This document shows positions 22,601 to 32,005 of a DNA stretch of 64,000 nucleotides, piece after piece. Location: positions 371,363,054 through 371,427,053 of the forward strand of contig NC_053041.3 of the NCBI RefSeq assembly GCF_002575655.3, given 5' to 3'. Source of the DNA: Aegilops tauschii subsp. strangulata (taxonomy: Eukaryota > Streptophyta > Magnoliopsida > Poales > Poaceae). Made by a program: the position numbers and the translations under genes. The notes below the pieces were generated by a model, which was not told the DNA's origin, ran no database searches, and was given only the letters and a program-made list of their open reading frames with translations. Position 1 is the stretch's first letter, and each line of letters begins with the position of its first letter.

Positions 22601-23275
22601 ATCTTGATGTTGGAGACCAAGCGTTGGTCATGGTTGTGATCACCGGAAATATCACCGTTTGAGACCAAGCGTTGGTCATGGTTGTGATCGCCGAAAAGAT
22701 CACCGTTTGGTTACCACGTAACCCGATCCAAGACCACGAGGTTGGTCCGTTTGTGATCCGAGAGCGATCACCGTTGGTAAGCAAGTCCGAGGGAATTTTA
22801 TCATGAGATCATGATCACAGCATGTATGATATGTTGTTGCATTGCTAATTGGTTAAGTATCATGATATTGTTTGTCATTATGTTTATGTTTGTTGTGAGC
22901 TTGCAAGTACATTCAATGTACTGACCTGGCGTGTCATGCCAGCTTTCAGGAAAGTCTCGTTGGAAAGGAGTGTTGTCCGAGTCTAGATCGTGTCCACATC
23001 GGTGTCCCTGTGCTATGGAGTTCCGCTACGACGTTGTTTCGCTGCCACATAGTTGTTATGATCGAGGCCCCTTTATGTTCACTAAATAATGTACATATTG
23101 TTCAGTCGCACCGTGTGTGCCACTTGGCCTCGCCACCTATTGTAATATAAACTATGATCCGCTAGCATCAATAAAGCGGTTGTTTTCTGTACCAAGATGT
23201 TGTGTGTTGCGAGAAGACATGGTCTCTGGGCTAGCAATGCAGGATAAACCGGTTGCTCTGAGCCGGGGTGCCACA
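19642..23275 (+). repeat. E4 3' LTR (3634 bp)
   Basis: Matches the 5' LTR end to end with scattered substitutions and small indels. TATA box at 20705-20712. At 21181-21201 it holds a near-perfect inverted repeat (GACTAGCGGG / CCCGCTAGTC) that is absent from the 5' LTR, where different sequence lies at 11840-11865. Confidence 0.92.
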
Positions 23276-23300
23276 CCAATCTTGTCTCGTTTGATTGCAG

Positions 23301-24807
23301 ACCTTCTACAAGTGTGAGGAGGGATACAAGGAAGCTGTGGCACAGATTATCGATACCGAGTGCAGGTGCCTACTACGAAACACATGGCACGAGGCTCCGG
23401 TGCATGTTGTTCGAGACTACTACACCTCGCGTGGTATTAAGAAGACCAAGTCGGCATGCCGCGGAAAGTTTCTGAACAAGGAGTAGTACATGACGGTAAT
23501 TACCTATTCTTAAGGCCTTGTACTTAGTTTCCTTGATTTGATTCGTAGGCTTAGCGCTCAAGTTTTATATTTTCTAACTTAGGTGCCCCCGAGATGGTGT
23601 GCGGATCAGATGGATTGTTGGGAGGTGTTGGTCGATGAGTGGTGCTCAGACCAATGGCGAGCCCTCCACAACAATGCTAAGGACTGGCGTGCCCAAATGG
23701 AAGGTGTGCCACACCATCAAGGCAGCGCCAACTTATATCAGTTCGGGCGAAACTGGGTATGTGTTTGCTTCATGATTCATGCAATTCATTCTTCATGCTA
23801 GCTTGAGCCCTTTAATTACTAATTTACTATGTTCCTCTCTTTCAGGCGCGACATAATAAGGCGAAGGTGCCAGAGGTGTACGACCTGTATGCCATGGCCC
23901 ATACTACCTCGTACAAGAAGGTCAAGGCATTCTCTGAGTCTCACCTTGATCATCCAGAGAACTTCACCAACATATCCTCCCACAACAAGCTTGTGAAGTA
24001 CAGAGATGAGGGGAAGGCGAGGAAAGGGAAGGATTTTAACCCGAGCCAGGGTCCCATTTATCCAGAGCTGGTGATGATATCTGGTGGCGGGAGGTCCCAT
24101 GGCTCGATAGGCCTTGGAGATGGACTTATCAGTTGTCCTAGCACACTCCTCGAGATCAAGGCGCGCCAGGCGAGCTCTGCTCCTGAGATAAGGCCTCGTC
24201 AACGGCCTTCTGAGCTCGCCTTCAAGGTCAGTTATACGTACTCAGCTATCTTTCCTCCATTACATTGTGTGTGCGGCCATCGATGATTACAATGCTAATG
24301 AGGAGTGGTGTTGCAGGTTGCTCTTTAGAGAGAGAGAGAGAGATAGAACCGAGGCGCTTATGGCGGAGAGGGACCGGCAGGCGGCGGAGAAGGAGCCGGA
24401 GTTGGAGGAGAGGATTGCTAGGATGTTGGAGGAGGAGAGGGCACGGAATGACATGCAGAACCGGGCCATGTACGAGCTCCTCATGGTAAGTTTCTTCTGC
24501 ATATTAGCCAAATCATGCACTTAATGTTCGTTTCATTACTAACTAGTATGACTGACTCTTCAAACCAAATGTGCAGACTCTGTGTGAGAAGACCAGTCAG
24601 ACCCCTCCGCCGATGCCAGTCATTGCTCCGGGGACCACGGTGAGTTTCATTTGAATGGTCATTAGTTACTAGTCTTAACATTTGAGTGTCATCATGCTAA
24701 CGAGACATTGCAAATGATCTTTGGTGCAGCGTAACTCTAGACAAGCATCGCACGATCCTTCTCCAGGTGGTACTAGCACAAGCAACCCCGGTGCTACATC
24801 TCCGTGA
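23301..24807 (+). pseudogene. CACTA transposase-associated gene, exons 3-8
   Basis: Exons with GT-AG borders and preserved phase: 23301-23495, 23583-23756, 23846-24226, 24317-24485, 24577-24639 and 24730-24807 (TGA 24805-24807). Exon 3 encodes TFYKCEEGYKEAVAQIIDTE and carries a TAG at 23484-23486. Exon 4 encodes WRALHNNAKDWRAQMEGVPHH and QGSANLYQF, and exon 5 VPEVYDLYAMAHTTSYKK and SGGGRSHGSIGLGDGLI; this block fits the plant Ptta/En/Spm domain (PF03004-like). Exon 6 is a charged coiled coil (EKEPELEERIARMLEEER) whose frame is shifted at a GAGAGA run near 24330. Exons 7-8 are short and proline/serine-rich. Gene order and splice signals are clear; the product is dead. Confidence 0.8.
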
Positions 24808-26040
24808 TGAGGGTATGTTTTCTCTAATGTTTTGCTTAACAAATGCATACATAGCTTCGTACATGCTTGTTAGCCCTATTATGCAACATACTTAGCTTAT
24901 TTTCCCCAAAAAAGATGTACTTAGCTAATTATCCTCCAAAATGACATAGTTCGCTTATTTAGTTCATTTATGACATAACTAGTTTATTCATTTCAAAAAA
25001 TGGCATAATAACCTTGGTTCTCTCATAAATGTCATACACTTAGCTTATTTTCCTCCAAAATGGCATCATCACCTAGGTTGGCACAAAAATGAGCTATACT
25101 TACCTAAGTTGGCTCAAAAATGGCATCATCATCTTGGTTAGTACAAGAAGGACCTATACTTACCTTATTTTCCTCCAAATTGACATAAAAAGCTTACTTA
25201 GCTCAAAAATGGCATAATTACCTAAGTTAGCTCTAGAATGACACAAATAAGGAATAAGAAGAAGAAAAACAAGGAAGAGGAGAAAAACAAAGAATAGAAG
25301 AAGAAAGAGAAGAAAAATAAAGAATAAAAGAAGGAGAATGAGAATGAGAACGAAAAGGATAAAAAGATAGAAGAGAATAAGAAAGATGAGAAAAGAAGAA
25401 GAAGAAGAAAATATCTTCTTATTCTCCTTTTTCTCTTCTTTCTTTTTCTCCATCTTCTACTCCTTATTCTTCTTCTTCTTCTTTATCCTTCTTCTTCTTC
25501 TTCTTCTTCTAGTCTTCTTCTTCTTCTTCTTCTTCTTCTTCTTCTTCTTCTACTTCTTCTTCTTCTTCTTCTAGTCTTCTTCTTCTTCTTCATTTATGAC
25601 ATACTTAGCTTATTCATTTAAAAAATGGCATAATAACCTTGGTTAGCTCATAAATGTCATATACTTAGCCTATTTTCCTCCAAAATGGCCTAATTACCTA
25701 AGTTAGCTCTAAAATGACCTATACTTACCTAAGTTAGCTAAAAATGGCATAATTAGTTAGGTTAGCACAAAAATGACCTATACTTGCCTTATTTTCCTCC
25801 AAATTTACATGATAAGCTTAGTTAGCTCAAAAATGGCATAATTACCTATGTTAACTCTAAAATGACACAAATAAGGAATAAGAAGAAGAAAAATAAGGAA
25901 GAGGGAAAAAAATAAAGAATAGAAGAAAAAAGAGAAGAAAAAAGAAAGAATAAAAGAAGAAGAATGAGAAGGAAAAGGGTAAAAACCTTCTTCTCTTCTA
26001 GTCTTCTTCTTCTTCTTCTAACTTGCTTACTCCCATTTTT
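24808..26040. repeat. CACTA 3' non-coding repeats and purine/pyrimidine tracts
   Basis: Many degenerate copies of a CTTATTTTCCTCCAAAATGG / TTAGCTCAAAAATGGCATAA unit. Two larger blocks (about 24890-25590 and 25590-26030) each run from these units through a GAAGAA-rich tract (starting at 25243 and 25862) into a CTTCTT-rich tract. The purine run 25250-25410 followed by the pyrimidine run 25410-25600 is self-complementary. Open frames of poly-Phe or poly-Lys/Glu here are low-complexity artefacts. Confidence 0.75.
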
Positions 26041-26130
26041 GCAGATTTGATTCACTTCATGGAAGCTGGCATTGATGGACTGCTAGTTTTAGTTTCTGTT
26101 TTGATTTTGTGTTGATGAACTCCATGAAAC

Positions 26131-26191
26131 TATGTATGTATGTATGTATGTATGTATGTATGTATGTATGTATGTATGTATGTATGTATGT
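26131..26191. repeat. (TATG)n microsatellite
   Basis: About 15 uninterrupted TATG units in the CACTA 3' region. Confidence 0.95.
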
Positions 26192-26369
26192 TGATGAACA
26201 CCGTGAAACTATGTATGTATTGGAACTTTTAATACCTATGTGTTCTGTTGCATTGATGGACTGCTAGATGCTGGATACATGGGCTATGTTTGAGGTTGAA
26301 ACTATATATATCATATATGTCTTTTGAAAATGCAGGGATATAACAGAAAACATAAAAACAGTAAGAATA

Positions 26370-26533
26370 CAGGCACTTTGCCGTCTGCCATCGACGGCAA
26401 AGGGGTCTTTCCCGCCCGCCACAGACGGCAAAGAGGCCACGTGGCAGCAACCTGTGCAACCTGGGAGCTGACCCATTTGGTCACTTTGCCGTCTGTGGCA
26501 GACGGCAAAGAGCTGGGTGGAGTGATGCGTCTG
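26370..26533 (+). repeat. CACTA subterminal TTTGCCGTC palindromes, left of E5
   Basis: Inverted motifs TTTGCCGTC/GACGGCAAA recur. The copy at 26484-26510 is a perfect hairpin (CTTTGCCGTCTG, 3-base loop, CAGACGGCAAAG). Subterminal arrays of this kind bind CACTA accessory proteins in known En/Spm systems. Confidence 0.8.
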
Positions 26534-27899
26534 TGATAACCCATAAGTATAGGGGGTCGCAACAGTTTTTGAGGGTAGAGTATTCAACCCAAATTTATTG
26601 ATTCGACACAAGGGGAGCCAAAGAATATTCTCAAGTATTAGCAGCTGAGTTGTCAATTCAACCACACCTGGATAACTTAATATCTGCAGCAAAGTATTTA
26701 GTAGCAAAGTAGTATGGAAGTAACGGTAACGGTGGCAAAAGTAACAGTAGTAGTTTTGTAGTAATTGTAACAGTGGCAACGGAAAAGTAACTAAGCAAAG
26801 ATCAATATGTGAAAAGCTCGTAGGCATTGGATCAGTGATGGATAATTATGTCGGATGCGATTCTTCATGCAATAGTTATAACATAGGGTCACACAGAACT
26901 AGCTCCAATTCATCAATGTAATGTAGGCATGTATTCCGAATATAGTCATACGTGCTTATGGAAAAGAACTTGCATGAAATCTTTTGTCCTACCCTCCCAT
27001 GGCAGCGGGGTCCTGTTGGAAACTAAGGGATATTAAGGCCTCCTTTTAATAGAGTACCGGGCCAAAGCATTAACAATTAGTGAATACATGAACTCCTCAA
27101 ACTACGGTCATCACTGGGAGTGGTCCCGATTATTGTCACTTCGGCGTTACCGGATCATAACACATAATAGGTGACTATTGACTTGCAAGATAGGATCAAG
27201 AACTCACATATATTCATGAAAACATAATAGGTTCATATCTGAATTCATGGCACTCGGGTCCTAGTGACAAGCATTAAGCATAGCAAAGTCATAGCAACAT
27301 CAATCTCAGAACATAATGGATACATGATAAATCTTATCCAACCCATCACCGTCCAGCAAGCCTACAATGGAATTACTCACGCACGGCGGTGAGCATCATG
27401 AAATTGGTGATGGAGGAAGGTTGATGACGATGGCGGAGACGGATTCCCCTCTCCGGAGCCCCGAGCGGACTCCAGATAAGCCCTCCCGAGAGAGATTAGG
27501 GCTTGGCGGCGGCTCCGTATCGTAAAACATGATGAATCCTTCTCTCTGATTTTTTTCTCCCGAAGATGAATATATAGAGTTGGAGTTGAGGTCGGTGGAG
27601 CACCAGGGGGCCCACGAGGCAGGGGGCGTGCCCAGGGGGGTAGGCGCGCCCCCACCCTCGTGGACAGGGTGTGGGCCCCCTTGTCTTGATTCTTTCACCA
27701 GTATTTTTTATAAATTTCCAAAATATTCTCCGTGAAGTTTCAGGTCATTCCGAGAACTTTTATTTCTGCACAAAAATAACACCATGGCAATTCTGCTGAA
27801 AACAGCGTCAGTCCGGGTTAGTTCCATTCAAATCATGCAAGTTAGAGTCCAAAACAAGGGCAAAAGTGTTTGGAAAGTAGATACGACAGAGACGTATCA
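26534..27899 (-). repeat. E5 3' LTR
   Basis: 1366 bp. The minus-strand TATA-type box (TATATATT) at 27569-27576 lies next to a GC-rich inverted repeat at about 27600-27680. It pairs with 42165-43566. Confidence 0.9.
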
Positions 27900-27900
27900 A

Positions 27901-27914
27901 CTCCCCCAAGCTTA
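27901..27914 (-). other. E5 terminal polypurine tract
   Basis: The minus strand reads TAAGCTTGGGGGAG beside the 3' LTR. A near-identical motif lies at 29833-29846, right after the extra ORF. Confidence 0.8.
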
Positions 27915-29832
27915 AACCTTTGCTTGTCCTCAAGCAATTCAGTTGACAAACTGAAAGTGATAAAGAAAAACTTTTACAAACTCTGTTTGCTCATGTTGTT
28001 ATAAATATGTAAAGCCAGCATTCAAGTTTTCAGCAAAGATTATGAACTAACCATATTCACAATAACACTTAGGTCCCATGTTTACTCATATCAATGGCAT
28101 AATCAACTAGCGAGCAATAATAATAAATCTCGAATGACAACACTTTCTCAAAACAATCATAATATGATGTAACAAGATGGTATCTCGCTAGCCCTTTCTG
28201 AGACCGCAAAACATAAATGCAGAGCACCTTTGAAGATGAAGGACTGACTAAACATTGTAATTCATGGTAAAAGAGATCCAGTCATAGTCATACTCAATAT
28301 GATTAATAGTAATGGATGCAAATGACAGCGGTGCTCTCCAACTGGTGCTTTTTAATAAGAGGAGGATGACTCAACATAAAAGTAAATAGATAGGCCCTTC
28401 GCCGAGGGAAGCAGAGATTTGTAGAGGTGCCAGAGCTCGATTTTTGAAACAGAGATAAATAATATTTTGAGTGGTATACTTTCATTGTCAACATAACAAC
28501 CGAGAGATCTCGATATCTTCCATGCTACACACATTATAGGCGGTTCCCAAGCAGAATGGTAAAGTTTATACTCCCCCACCACCAACAAGCATCAATCCAT
28601 GGCTTGCCCAAAACAACGGGTGCCTCCAACTAACAACACTCCTGGGGGAGTTTTGTTTGCAATTATTTTGATTTGGTTTGAGCATGGGACTGGGCATCCC
28701 TACAGACAACCCTAGTTGATACATGAGCTATTCAAGCATACAAAACAGAATTCATTTGAAGGTTTAGAGTTTGGCACATACAAATTTACTTGGAAACGGC
28801 AGGTAGGTACCGCATATAGGAAGGTATGGTGGACTCATATGGAATAACTTTGGGGTTTATGGAAGTGGATGCACAAGCAGTATTCCCGCTTAGTACAAGT
28901 GAAGGCTAGAAAAAGACTGGGAAGCGACCAGCTAGAGAGCGACAACAGTCATGAACATGCATTAAAATTAATCAACACTAAGTGCAAGCATGAGTAGGAT
29001 ATAATTCACCATGAACATAAATATCGTGGAGGCTATGTTGATTTTGTTTCAACTACATGCGTGAACATGTGCCAAGTCAAGCCACTCGAATCGTTCAAAG
29101 GAGGATACCACCCTATCATACCACATCACAACCATTTTAATAGCATGTTGGCACGCAAGGTAAACCATTATAAACTCCTAGCTAATTAATCATGGCATAA
29201 GCAACCAAAATCTCTAATTGTCATTGCAAACATGTTTCATTCATAATAGGCTGAATCAGGAACGATGAACTAATCATATTTACAAAAACAAGATAGGTCG
29301 AGTTCATACCAGCTTCTCTCATCTCAATCAGTCCATCATATATCGTAATTATTGCCTTTCACTTGCACGACCGAATGGTGTGGATAATAATAATAGTGCA
29401 CGTGCATTGGACTAAGCTGAAATATGCAAGCATTTAATTCAAGGGAGAAGACAAGGTAATATAGGCTCTTTGTCAAATCAACAATAATGCATATAAGAAC
29501 CACATCAACATTTTCATCAGGGTCTTCTCCTCTCGACCCCCAAAGACAAGAAAGAAAATAACACAGTTTACACGGGAAAGCTCCCAACAAGCAAAAAAGA
29601 AGAACGAGAAATGTTTTTGGATTTTCTTTTAATTACTACTACTACAGGCATGGAAAGTAAACTAGCTAAAAGCTACAACTAATTTTTTGGTTTTTCTTAA
29701 GGTTTTTCAAACACACAAGAAGAAGGCAAGAAGAGAAAATGAACTAGCATGGATAGTACAATGAAAAAGTATGAGCACCGACAACTAGAATGAGTGTGTG
29801 AACATGAATGTAATGTCGGTGAGAAATACGTA
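27915..29832. other. E5 non-coding 3' module
   Basis: About 1.9 kb with no supportable ORF, bounded by two PPT-like motifs. Parts resemble E1 1004-2560. Confidence 0.6.
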
Positions 29833-29861
29833 CTCCCCCAAGCTTAGGCTTTTGGCCTAAG
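29833..29861 (-). repeat. Internal PPT-like motif with hairpin after E5 extra ORF
   Basis: CTCCCCCAAGCTTAGG (plus) begins this stretch and CTTAGGC (29843-29849) pairs with GCCTAAG (29855-29861). It lies just downstream of the extra ORF's stop codon (29867) in element orientation, paralleling the hairpin/PPT pair of E1. Confidence 0.7.
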
Positions 29862-29866
29862 TTGGT

Positions 29867-30949
29867 CTAGTCCCATGGATCGAAGCTGCTCTCTCCGGTG
29901 TACTGAGGAGGGTCCTCAGGGTGCCACTGTTTGGCGACCTCCTCCGGATCCCACTGATAAACTGACTGCCGATAAGGGTGAAGTGGTGGCTCAGGCTCAG
30001 GCTCTGGAACTTGTGTCAGGTTCCAGTACGCATAAATGGCCTCCGGCAAGATGAGGTACGTGCCTGAAAGTATGTTAAACAGAGAGGGTGCAGGCAAGGT
30101 AATAATCTCACAGTAATTTTTATCAAAAATCAACATGTACTTAAGCATCTTCTTCTTATCTTTAACAATAAAATCATGTGCTACCATACTCTTATAATCT
30201 AGAAAAATAGGAGGCAGCAACTTATCCTCTTTCTCATAATGCCTAATAGGTATGTTAAAATGTGCAGCAAGGTGCGAGGCAAAGATGCCTCCAAAGATGG
30301 GACCCTTTGTACGGTTCAGATTTAATCGTTTAGCAATAATAGCGCCTAAACTGAAAGTAGTATCACGAAACAAGGCATGGCACAACATAACAATATCAGG
30401 AGCATTAAGGTTTCCACTGTTCCCACGACCAATTAAGCATCTACTAGCAAATATTACAAAGTAACGTAGAACAGGAAAATGTATACTAGTGATTCTTGCA
30501 TCGGAAACTTTCCTCGTTTCCCCTACAGCAAACATATCAATAAATCCTTCCACATCATTATGATGTGGTTCCTCTAAGCTGCCCTCAAGGGGTAACTTGC
30601 AAACCGCACAAAAATCATAAAGTGACATCTCCTTAAACTCATCATCTAAATAAAAATCCACCGAAGGTGGTGATCTCCTAGCATGGAAATGAAAATTTTG
30701 CACAAAAATATTAGTGAGGAGGAGATACTGTTCACGCTGGTCGCGGAGGAAGTCGGTGAGGCCTGCATTCTCAGCCAAATAATAAAAATCATCGTGAATC
30801 CCGGCTGCTTTCAAGAACTCATCACAAGGCCATTCACACAGACGAACTTCCGCGGTGCGAGGAAGATTATATTTGGGATTCTTATCCTCTTCACTTTGCT
30901 TATCCTTCGAGCTTCGGCTCAAAGAGCCTCTCAACAATCTCTTCATCAT
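29867..30949 (-). CDS. E5 extra 3' ORF (env-position protein, Athila ORF1-like pattern)
   Basis: Uninterrupted 360-codon frame on the element's coding strand. The start MMKRLLRGSLSRSSKDKQ is basic and follows a long leader. The body has EWPCDEFLKAAGIHDDFYYL near residue 38, LLLTNIFVQNFHFHARRSPP, FPVLRYFVIFASRCLIGRG, then FSLGAIIAKRLNLNRTKGPI and GGIFASHLAAHFNIPIRH. The C-terminus is Pro/Glu-rich (VPEPEPEPPLHPY). I recognise this pattern from many grass Gypsy elements, and it recalls the ATHILA ORF1 family; no enzyme motif, signal peptide or clear membrane segment is visible. Function is unknown. Its position after protease, where other elements have env, and its intact frame in a copy lacking pol are notable. 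Confidence 0.7.
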   Translation of the reverse strand: MMKRLLRGSLSRSSKDKQSEEDKNPKYNLPRTAEVRLCEWPCDEFLKAAGIHDDFYYLAENAGLTDFLRDQREQYLLLTNIFVQNFHFHARRSPPSVDFYLDDEFKEMSLYDFCAVCKLPLEGSLEEPHHNDVEGFIDMFAVGETRKVSDARITSIHFPVLRYFVIFASRCLIGRGNSGNLNAPDIVMLCHALFRDTTFSLGAIIAKRLNLNRTKGPIFGGIFASHLAAHFNIPIRHYEKEDKLLPPIFLDYKSMVAHDFIVKDKKKMLKYMLIFDKNYCEIITLPAPSLFNILSGTYLILPEAIYAYWNLTQVPEPEPEPPLHPYRQSVYQWDPEEVAKQWHPEDPPQYTGESSFDPWD

Positions 30950-31339
30950 TTTCTTTCTCTAAAATTTTCAGAAATTTTTAGTAACTCAAAATAAAAGTGA
31001 ACCAAACTCAACAAGATTCATAGCAACTACTCCCACAAGTGCCTAGAGACTATATCATGCATTAGAACTACTTGGGACCAAATAAATTTGACATGCAAGC
31101 TCAAGAACAGGGTCACCTAGGTAGCAAAAATTTGCAATGAATAAAGCACTAGAACAAAAACTAATTGGGCCATTGGGGGAGTCACATACCGAAGAACAAT
31201 CCCCCAAAGCAGTTTTGTGAGTGGAGCTTTGAGCAAGGAGATCGAAAATGGCAGCAAGATGAGCTAGAACTCATGCTTGAGCTGGTTGGTGATTTTTTCT
31301 AGGGGGGAGAAGGAGTGTGTGGGTGCTGGAATAAGTGGA

Positions 31340-31560
31340 GGGGGGGCACGTGGGGCCCACGAGGCAGGGGGCGCGCCCAGGGGGTGGGCGCGCCTTGGAC
31401 CCTCGTGGCTAGGTGGTGGCTTCCCCTGATGTATTCTCAGTGCCAGATATTCTTAAATATTCTAGAAAAAATCATATTTCAATTTCAGGGCATTTGGAGA
31501 AATTTTATTTTCGGGGTGTTTTTTATTGCACGGATAATTCAGAAAACAGACATAAAATAC
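31340..31560 (-). promoter_or_regulatory. LTR-like GC-rich module upstream of the E5 extra ORF
   Basis: On the minus strand an AT-rich part (CCTGAAATTGAAATATGATT-type, 31450-31530) precedes a GC-rich inverted repeat (GGGCGCGCC, about 31372-31395, with GTGGGGCCCACGAGG at 31350-31364). The same order, with similar words, is seen in the E5 LTR (minus, about 27780 to 27600), where it leads to the TATA box. It lies about 390 bp ahead of the ORF start and could be an internal promoter; no clear TATA box follows. Confidence 0.45.
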
Positions 31561-31741
31561 TATTTTTACATTATTTAATCTAAATAATCAGAAAGTAAAA
31601 AGAGAGTACAGAGAGTTGCGCTTTCTAACTTCATCCATCTCATGCTCATCAAAAAGGAATCCACTAACAAGGTTGATCAAGTCTTGTTAACAAACTCATT
31701 TCGAATCGCATGAAATCGGAGAATTTTCGAATAGCACTAGG

Positions 31742-32005
31742 TTACCTCAACGGGGATATGCACGTCCCCAATAATAAGAGTATCATATTTCTTCTTAACA
31801 GTAGGAAGAGGAAATTCAAAACCTCCAATAGTAATCGATGGAATTTTTCAATAGAGTTGATACTGTGGACTTGAGGTTGTTTCCTCGGAAAGTGTATCAT
31901 ATGCTCATTACCATTAACATGAAAAGTGACATTGCCTTTGTTGCAGTCAATAACAGCCCCTGCATAATTCAAAAAGGGTCTACCAAGAATAATAGACATA
32001 CTATC
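31742..32005 (-). pseudogene. E5 protease, C-terminal part
   Basis: Begins SIILGRPFLNYAGAVIDCNK, the conserved ILG segment of the aspartic protease. Removing E6 and one CTATC copy joins this in frame to the part at 40339-41249. After about 50 codons a one-base shift scrambles the last residues. The frame ends at 31742, with no reverse transcriptase after it. Confidence 0.75.

Larger units (their letters stand above)
10306..23275 (+). mobile_element. E4: Tekay/Del-type chromovirus (Gypsy) with 3.6-kb LTRs, TSD CCAAT
   Basis: Flanked by CCAAT at 10301-10305 and 23276-23280. LTRs 10306-13912 and 19642-23275 begin TGTGACAGCC and end GGGTGCCACA. The order inside is PBS (initiator-tRNA-Met type), a 245-codon pre-gag ORF, gag with zinc knuckle, protease, reverse transcriptase, RNase H, integrase, a C-terminal chromodomain-like segment and the PPT. 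The domain order and chromodomain place it with Tekay/Del chromoviruses. The gag-pol frame has several stops and frameshifts, so this copy is dead, while the pre-gag ORF is open. By eye the LTRs differ at a few percent of sites. Confidence 0.93.

Noticed and set aside
25160..25574. Open frames of poly-Phe/Leu and poly-Lys/Glu
   Set aside because: They are translations of the GAA/CTT tracts in the CACTA non-coding region; no domain, start context or conservation.
26131..26191. TATG repeat considered as part of a CRISPR-like or satellite array
   Set aside because: Simple tetranucleotide repeat without spacers or higher-order unit.
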